DNA of 38,052 nt, from the NCBI GenBank assembly GCA_034211175.1, contig JAXHUH010000164.1, positions 1 through 38,052 of the forward strand. Reading direction: 5' to 3'. Position 1 is the first letter of the stretch. Every line of letters begins with the position of its first letter. Positions 34,171 through 38,052 of the stretch are shown here, piece by piece. This DNA comes from JAXHUH01 sp034211175. Its GTDB lineage: Bacteria; Actinomycetota; Acidimicrobiia; Acidimicrobiales; CAIXPF01. The notes below the pieces were generated by a model that searched no databases, was not told where the DNA came from, and saw nothing but the letters and a program-made list of their open reading frames with translations. A program made the position numbers and the translations under genes.

Positions 34171-35283
34171 ATGCAGGACTTCACCGATGAGCTCGCGTCG
34201 TTGCGCCGCCGCCTCGACGAAGCGTCGACCTACCTGCGGATCCGAGAGCTGGAGGCACGTCGTCCCCAGCTCGAGACCGAGATGTCGCGTCCGGACCTGT
34301 GGGACGACCCCGAGGTCGCCCGCAAGGTCCAGACGGAGCTGGCCTCGGTCAGCGATGACCTCGACCGCTACGAGGGCCTGAAGGGCCGCATCGAGGACGC
34401 GGAGACGCTCTTCGAGCTGGCCCGCGAGGAGGGCGACGACTCCGTCGAGGGCGAGATCACCGACGCCGTCACCGCGCTCGGCGCCGAGTTCGACGAGCTC
34501 GAGCTGCGGTCGCTGTTCACCGAGCAGTACGACGAGCTCGACGCCGTGTGCACGATCAAGTCCGGCGAGGGCGGCACCGACTCCCAGGACTGGGCCGAGA
34601 TGCTGCTGCGCATGTACACGCGCTGGGCCGAGCACCGGAAGCTCTCGATCGAGATCGACTCGATCTCCGAGGGCCAGGAGGCCGGCATCAGCCAGGTCGA
34701 CTTCATCGTGAGCGGCCGCTACGCCTACGGGCTGCTGAGCGCCGAGCACGGCGTCCACCGCCTCGTGCGGATCTCGCCGTTCAACAAGGAGGGCAAGCGC
34801 CAGACGGCGTTCGCGTCGCTCCAGGTCGTGCCGTTCATCGAGGAGGCGGCCGACGAGGTCGAGATCGACGAGAAGGACCTCCGCATCGACACGTACCGCT
34901 CGTCGGGCGCCGGTGGCCAGCACGTCAACGTGACCGACTCGGCGGTGCGGATCACCCACCTGCCGACCGGCATCGTGACCTCGTGCCAGAACGAGCGCTC
35001 CCAGCACCAGAACAAGGACCGGGCGATGCAGATCCTCGCCGCCAAGCTGGTGGACCTGGAGCGCCAGAAGCGTCAGCAGGAGCTGGCCGAGATCGCCGGT
35101 GAGGCCGCCAACGTCGGGTTCGGCAGCCAGATCCGCTCCTACGTGCTCCAGCCCTACCAGATGGTCAAGGACCTGCGGACCAACCACGAGGTCGGCAATC
35201 CCGAGGCCGTCCTGTCCGGTGAGCTCGACGACTTCATCGAGGCCTGGCTGCGGTGGCGCCGTGCCGGTGCCGTCGGTGAGTGA
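34171..35283 (+). CDS. prfB: Peptide chain release factor 2
   Basis: A 370-aa class I release factor reading UGA and UAA. The anticodon-like SPF tripeptide is at residues 202-204 (RISPFNKEGKRQTAF), and the catalytic GGQ at 248-250 (SSGAGGQHVN). The N-terminal helical domain is complete. Many bacteria have an in-frame UGA near codon 25 read by programmed +1 frameshifting; here the frame is continuous, so that autoregulation is absent. GAGAGGG ends only 2 nt before ATG 34171, overlapping the secA stop region. It is followed by a 265-base spacer before ftsE. Confidence 0.97.
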   Translation: MQDFTDELASLRRRLDEASTYLRIRELEARRPQLETEMSRPDLWDDPEVARKVQTELASVSDDLDRYEGLKGRIEDAETLFELAREEGDDSVEGEITDAVTALGAEFDELELRSLFTEQYDELDAVCTIKSGEGGTDSQDWAEMLLRMYTRWAEHRKLSIEIDSISEGQEAGISQVDFIVSGRYAYGLLSAEHGVHRLVRISPFNKEGKRQTAFASLQVVPFIEEAADEVEIDEKDLRIDTYRSSGAGGQHVNVTDSAVRITHLPTGIVTSCQNERSQHQNKDRAMQILAAKLVDLERQKRQQELAEIAGEAANVGFGSQIRSYVLQPYQMVKDLRTNHEVGNPEAVLSGELDDFIEAWLRWRRAGAVGE

Positions 35284-35378
35284 CCCCGCGACCGGCCCTG
35301 AACCCTCGTCGGTGCGGAACCGGTAAGGGTGTTAGCGCTGGTACGCTCGTCGGCCTGACAAGGAGGCTGCTGAGCACC

Positions 35379-35552
35379 GTGGTCACCGACATCGGATCGA
35401 GCGGTCCCGCTCGCTCACGCACGCCGCTCGTGCACGTCCCCTCTTCCACTCAGGTTGTCGGCCCGCCGCCCGACACCGCATCCGCCGCCCGCCGGACCGT
35501 CCGCTCTAGCCTCGCGGTCGCCGGCACGGCGCAGGCGAGGTCGCACCCATGA
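35379..35552 (+). CDS. Possible 57-aa leader ORF before ftsE
   Basis: Weakly supported. A GTG at 35379 is preceded by AAGGAGG (35360-35366), and the frame ends in TGA overlapping the ftsE ATG (ATGA), an arrangement seen for coupled genes. Against it: the ribosome binding site is 12 nt away, about a sixth of codons end in A or T (more than in neighbours), and the product (Ser/Pro/Ala/Arg-rich) matches nothing known. The ftsE promoter hexamer lies inside it. Confidence 0.25.
   Translation: MVTDIGSSGPARSRTPLVHVPSSTQVVGPPPDTASAARRTVRSSLAVAGTAQARSHP
35507..35512 (+). promoter_or_regulatory. -10 hexamer TAGCCT upstream of ftsE
   Basis: TAGCCT predicts a start near 35519 and a 30-nt leader. A second hexamer, TACGCT at 35342-35347, could drive a longer transcript from the prfB/ftsE spacer. 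Confidence 0.35.
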
Positions 35553-36226
35553 TCAAGCTCGAGAACGTCACCAAGACCTACAAGGCCGGTACCGTCGCGC
35601 TCCGCGACGCCAACGTCGACATCCAGAAGGGCGAGTTCGTCTTCCTGGTCGGCCCGTCCGGCTCCGGCAAGTCGACGTTCATCCGCCTCCTGAACAAGGA
35701 GGAGGAGCCCGAGGACGGCCGCATCTTCGTCGCGGGCAAGGACATCGCCCTCCTCAACAGCTGGAAGGTCCCGTACCTGCGCCGCAACATCGGCTGCATC
35801 TTCCAGGACTTCAAGCTGCTGCCGGCGAAGACGGTGGCCGAGAACGTGGCGTTCGCGCTCGAGGTGATCGGGCGACCCGGCCACGTGATCCGCACGCAGG
35901 TGCCCGCGATCCTCGAGCTCGTCGGGCTGTCCAAGAAGATGGAGAACTTCCCCCACGAGCTCTCCGGTGGTGAGCAGCAGCGGGTCTCGATCGCCCGGGC
36001 GTTCGTCAACCGACCGCTGATCCTGCTGGCCGACGAGCCGACAGGGAACCTCGACCCCGCGACCTCCGTGGGGATCATGCGCCTGCTGGACCGCATCAAC
36101 CGCACTGGCACGACGGTCGTCATGGCCACGCACGATCGCGGCATCGTCGACACGATGCGCCGCCGAGTGATCGAGCTGGACCGGGGCACGATCGTCCGTG
36201 ACCAGTCCCGAGGTGTCTACGACTGA
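35549..36226 (+). CDS. ftsE: Cell-division ABC transporter ATP-binding protein FtsE
   Basis: A 225-aa ABC ATPase that with FtsX controls peptidoglycan hydrolases at the septum. It has Walker A GPSGSGKST (35-43), the FtsE-typical GCIFQDFKLLPAKTVAENVAFALEVIG, the LSGGEQQR signature (about 138-145), Walker B LILLADEPTGNLDP and the H-loop ATHDRGIV. ATG 35549 has only GAGG about 12 nt upstream. ftsX follows after 69 bases. Confidence 0.96.
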   Translation: MIKLENVTKTYKAGTVALRDANVDIQKGEFVFLVGPSGSGKSTFIRLLNKEEEPEDGRIFVAGKDIALLNSWKVPYLRRNIGCIFQDFKLLPAKTVAENVAFALEVIGRPGHVIRTQVPAILELVGLSKKMENFPHELSGGEQQRVSIARAFVNRPLILLADEPTGNLDPATSVGIMRLLDRINRTGTTVVMATHDRGIVDTMRRRVIELDRGTIVRDQSRGVYD

Positions 36227-36295
36227 ATCCGCACGTGCGTGCCGGGGCCACGGCGGCCCCGGTGACGCCGGCGGGACGAGGGAGCACGAGACGCG

Positions 36296-37192
36296 ATGGC
36301 GCTCAAGCTGAGCTACCTGACCCGTGAGACGGGCACCAACCTGTGGCGCAACATCACGCTGACCCTGGCGTCGATGCTGACCGTCGCGGTGTCGCTGTCG
36401 CTCGTCGGCGCGGCGCTCCTGCTGCGCCAGGGCGTGCAGAACGCCACGGCGCGCTGGCAGGGGGGCATCGAGTTCATCGTCTGGATGAACCCCGAGGCCA
36501 CCGGTGACCAGATCTCGGCCATGGGCCAGAGCCTGGAGGAGAACCCGGGCATCGAGGACCAGGTCTACGTCGACCAGGACGAGGCCTACGAGGAGTTCCA
36601 GAACCTCTTCGCCCAACGGCCCGAGATGATCGAGACCGTCACCCCGGAGAACCTGCCGTCGTCGTACCGGGTCGTGCCCTCCGAGCCCGACGCCCAGGCG
36701 ATCCAACAGCTCGGCGAGCTCTACGAGGACGAACCCGGCGTCTACGACGTCACCTTCGCGTTCGACACCGTCGAGACGATGCAGCGATTGTCCCGCATCA
36801 TCGCCAACGGCATCCTCGCCATCGCCTTCGCCCTCCTGATCGCCGCCAGCCTCCTGATCCTCAACACGATCCGGATGGCGATGTTCGCGCGAAGACGGGA
36901 GATCGAGGTGATGAAGCTCGTCGGAGCCACGAACTGGTTCATCCGAATACCGTTCATGCTCGAGGGCCTCATCCAGGGGGTCATCGGCGCCGTGGTCTCC
37001 ATCGGCGTCGTCTGGGCCCTCAACGGGTTCTTCCAGCGACGCCTCGCCAGTGAGAACGCCCTCGCCATCCTCCAGAGCTTCGTCGTCGACCGCTCCGAGG
37101 TCGTCGGCACCAGCGTGCTGCTGCTCGTCGTCGGCGTCGTCGTCGGCACCGTCGGCTCCGGCATCGCCGTCAGCCGCTTCCTGGACATCTAG
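36296..37192 (+). CDS. ftsX: Cell-division membrane protein FtsX
   Basis: A 298-aa four-helix membrane protein. The first helix is near residues 22-44 (LASMLTVAVSLSLVGAALLL), followed by the extracytoplasmic domain (about 50-160) that in relatives binds a murein hydrolase. The last three helices contain ILAIAFALLIAASLLILNTIRMAMFARRREIEVMKLVGATNWFIR in pieces, the FtsX hallmark. A GAGGGAG-containing purine stretch lies upstream of ATG 36296. In many actinobacteria a murein hydrolase and smpB follow; neither is present here, and the downstream DNA is noncoding for over 400 bases. Confidence 0.96.
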   Translation: MALKLSYLTRETGTNLWRNITLTLASMLTVAVSLSLVGAALLLRQGVQNATARWQGGIEFIVWMNPEATGDQISAMGQSLEENPGIEDQVYVDQDEAYEEFQNLFAQRPEMIETVTPENLPSSYRVVPSEPDAQAIQQLGELYEDEPGVYDVTFAFDTVETMQRLSRIIANGILAIAFALLIAASLLILNTIRMAMFARRREIEVMKLVGATNWFIRIPFMLEGLIQGVIGAVVSIGVVWALNGFFQRRLASENALAILQSFVVDRSEVVGTSVLLLVVGVVVGTVGSGIAVSRFLDI

Positions 37193-37195
37193 TCG

Positions 37196-37296
37196 CAAGG
37201 GTTCTGACGAACCCTTGTGGGGAGGGCTTCGTCGCCTTCGGCGGCTGCCTCCTGGTTCCGTCCGATCAGGCCTCGCTGCGCTCGGCGATCGGACGG
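37196..37296. repeat. Structured element, copy A (three hairpins)
   Basis: Hairpin I: CAAGGGTTC 37196-37204 with GAACCCTTG 37209-37217 (TGAC loop). Conserved block GGAGGGCTTCGTC 37221-37233. Hairpin II: GTCGCC 37231-37236 with GGCGGC 37240-37245. Block CTGGTTCCGTC 37252-37262. Hairpin III: CCGTCCGATC 37258-37267 with GATCGGACGG 37287-37296, and inside it GCC 37270-37272 with GGC 37284-37286 around an 11-nt loop. Copy B repeats this order. Hairpin I starts 4 nt after the ftsX stop and may also end its transcript. Confidence 0.85.
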
Positions 37297-37382
37297 CGTG
37301 CGACCGGCGCCCGGATGTTGCGCGTGCCGGGGTGCCGGGCGTCCCGACGGGGTGCCCGCAAGACCCGGTCGGCGGTCGCACG
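37297..37382. repeat. Inverted repeat enclosing the spacer between copies A and B
   Basis: CGTGCGACC 37297-37305 is the exact reverse complement of GGTCGCACG 37374-37382. Inside, CGCCCGG 37308-37314 pairs with CCGGGCG 37335-37341. No gene is seen in the 416 bases from 37193 to 37608. Confidence 0.6.
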
Positions 37383-37386
37383 GACG

Positions 37387-37509
37387 CACGGGCCCTTGCG
37401 GGCCCGTGTTGTGGAGGGCTTCGTCCGCCTGTCGGCGGGCTGGCTCTCACTTCGCTCGAGCTTGCTGGTTCCGTCGAAGCAGGTCTCGCTGCGTTCGACG
37501 CTTCGACGG
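37387..37509. repeat. Structured element, copy B (three hairpins)
   Basis: Hairpin I: CACGGGCCC 37387-37395 with GGGCCCGTG 37400-37408 (TTGC loop). GGAGGGCTTCGTC 37413-37425 is identical to copy A. Hairpin II: GTCCGCC 37423-37429 with GGCGGGC 37434-37440. An extra 18-20 nt follows, then CTGGTTCCGTC 37465-37475. Hairpin III: CCGTCGAAGC 37471-37480 with GCTTCGACGG 37500-37509, and inside it GTC 37483-37485 with GAC 37497-37499. Stems differ from copy A by paired changes. Confidence 0.85.
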
Positions 37510-37572
37510 CGCACGGCCACCCGTCGCGAGACCTCGGTCGTCGTTCCGGAACTGGCGGGAAAGATCGACGGC

Positions 37573-37593
37573 GCGTGGAGCAGGAAACCACGC
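37573..37593 (-). terminator. Hairpin after the methyltransferase remnant
   Basis: GCGTGG 37573-37578 pairs with CCACGC 37588-37593. On the minus strand it follows the TGA at 37609-37611 by 15 bases and is followed by ATCTTT, so it is a plausible terminator. Confidence 0.5.
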
Positions 37594-37608
37594 CAGGTCG
37601 GGGTGCCG

Positions 37609-37980
37609 TCAGTCGAGGCGGGGGGCGGCGCGGACGAAGGTGAGGTAGTGGCGGGTGGCGCGGTCGTTCATCCGGGTGCGGATGTGGTGCGCGATGGCGT
37701 CGAGGAGGGGTTCGCGGACCGTCGGGTCGAGCCTGCGGTAGATCGACTGCGTGCGCAGGAGGTCGGCGTAGGCGGCGCCATCGAGGTGCTGGGCCGTCGG
37801 GTACCAGCGCACCGTCGGTGGGGCGAACAGGCCATCGGGAGCCACGTTCGGTGGGCCCCAGCCCTCGTCGGTGGCCCGTACCTCGTCCTCGAGCGGGGGA
37901 TGACCCCAGGCAGGGTTGTCGGGGGAGAAGCGCTCGTGGAGCCCGGCCGTCTCCGCGTAGACCTCGGAAAGATTCCGACC
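37609..37980 (-). pseudogene. C-terminal fragment of a class I SAM-dependent methyltransferase
   Basis: The frame is open from a stop at 38020-38022 to TGA at 37609-37611 with no plausible start in the upstream part. The residues EVYAETAGLHERF, then VRWYPTAQHLDGAAYADLLRTQS, LDPTVREPLLDAI and HYLTFVRAAPRLD match the C-terminal third of the common YdaC/UbiE-like methyltransferases. The SAM-binding N-terminal two-thirds is missing; instead the DNA switches near 37965-37980 to an unrelated sequence. Either the gene is truncated by rearrangement or the window end is misjoined. A GTG at 37845 could start a 78-aa remnant, but it would lack the cofactor domain. It converges on the hairpin element. 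Confidence 0.7.
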
Positions 37981-38052
37981 TGAAACGCCTGCTGGCCATC
38001 GGCCGCAATCGAGGCTACCTCACCTACAAGGAAATCAACGACCATCTCCCCC
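37971..38052 (+). CDS. N-terminal fragment of an RpoD-type sigma factor (region 1.1-like), partial
   Basis: The plus-strand frame reads DSDLKRLLAIGRNR and then GYLTYKEINDHLP to the window end. This matches the start of sigma-70 region 1.1 in proteobacterial and some other RpoD proteins. No start codon is visible, because the frame runs into methyltransferase-derived sequence upstream. Six of 27 codons end in A or T (GAT, AAA, AAT, CGA, GAA, CAT), unlike the neighbouring genes. The piece is too short to name the source organism. Confidence 0.55.

Noticed and set aside
34171..34300. Programmed frameshift in prfB
   Set aside because: The early coding region has no in-frame UGA or slippery CUU UGA; the gene is continuous.
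37193..37608. tmRNA (ssrA), RNase P RNA or a tRNA in the gap after ftsX
   Set aside because: No tRNA-like T-arm, CCA end, tag ORF or conserved rnpB core could be found; the structure is a repeated three-hairpin unit instead.

Overview
The window is very GC-rich, densely coded bacterial DNA (roughly 70 % G+C by eye; nearly all third codon positions are G or C). Several things point to an actinomycete, probably of the class Acidimicrobiia. These are the separate cofD and cofE genes for coenzyme F420, the conserved actinobacterial run of mannose-1-phosphate guanylyltransferase, cofDE, a giant family-2 glycosyltransferase, a DUF5719-type protein, a Trm112-like protein and ahcY, the secA-prfB-ftsE-ftsX order, and many starts that look leaderless (a TANNNT hexamer 6-10 nt before the start codon). 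The class-level placement is inference.

Layout. 1-2058: the tail of an upstream protein, a sugar-nucleotide pyrophosphorylase and a GalE-like epimerase. 2119-4034: an AsnC/Lrp regulator divergent from a RidA-family protein, then a membrane-anchored coiled-coil protein. 4104-5758: cofE and cofD. 5833-9883: gmd, an XRE regulator, rmd, a GT4 glycosyltransferase and a small coupled protein; with the first gene these could make and use GDP-D-rhamnose. 10098-16486: a 1377-aa membrane GT2 with a long acidic tail, a DUF5719-like exported protein and a thioredoxin-like membrane protein. 16667-19937: ftsH, a CPBP protease and a tiny zinc-ribbon protein. 20182-24405: a polytopic GT-C-like protein and a GtrA-GT2 fusion. 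24480-27604: Trm112-like gene, ahcY with a structured leader, and an SDR. 27648-30538: an amidase divergent from an isochorismatase-family hydrolase, then a ComF-type phosphoribosyltransferase. 30603-37192: hpf, secA, prfB, ftsE, ftsX.

The last 860 bases differ from the rest. They hold two diverged copies of a three-hairpin element whose stems keep pairing through paired base changes. After these comes a C-terminal fragment of a SAM methyltransferase on the minus strand, and finally about 75 bases that read as the N-terminus of an RpoD-type sigma factor with different codon use. That last join looks like a recombination or assembly junction.

The main theme is envelope building: sugar nucleotides are made in the cytoplasm, and several membrane glycosyltransferases and exported proteins would assemble a surface glycan. 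Around it are housekeeping functions: protein export, translation termination and hibernation, the division ABC complex, membrane proteolysis and the methyl cycle. The most noteworthy unexplained structures are the duplicated hairpin element after ftsX and the ahcY leader, in which a hairpin loop is complementary to the bases next to the ribosome binding site.
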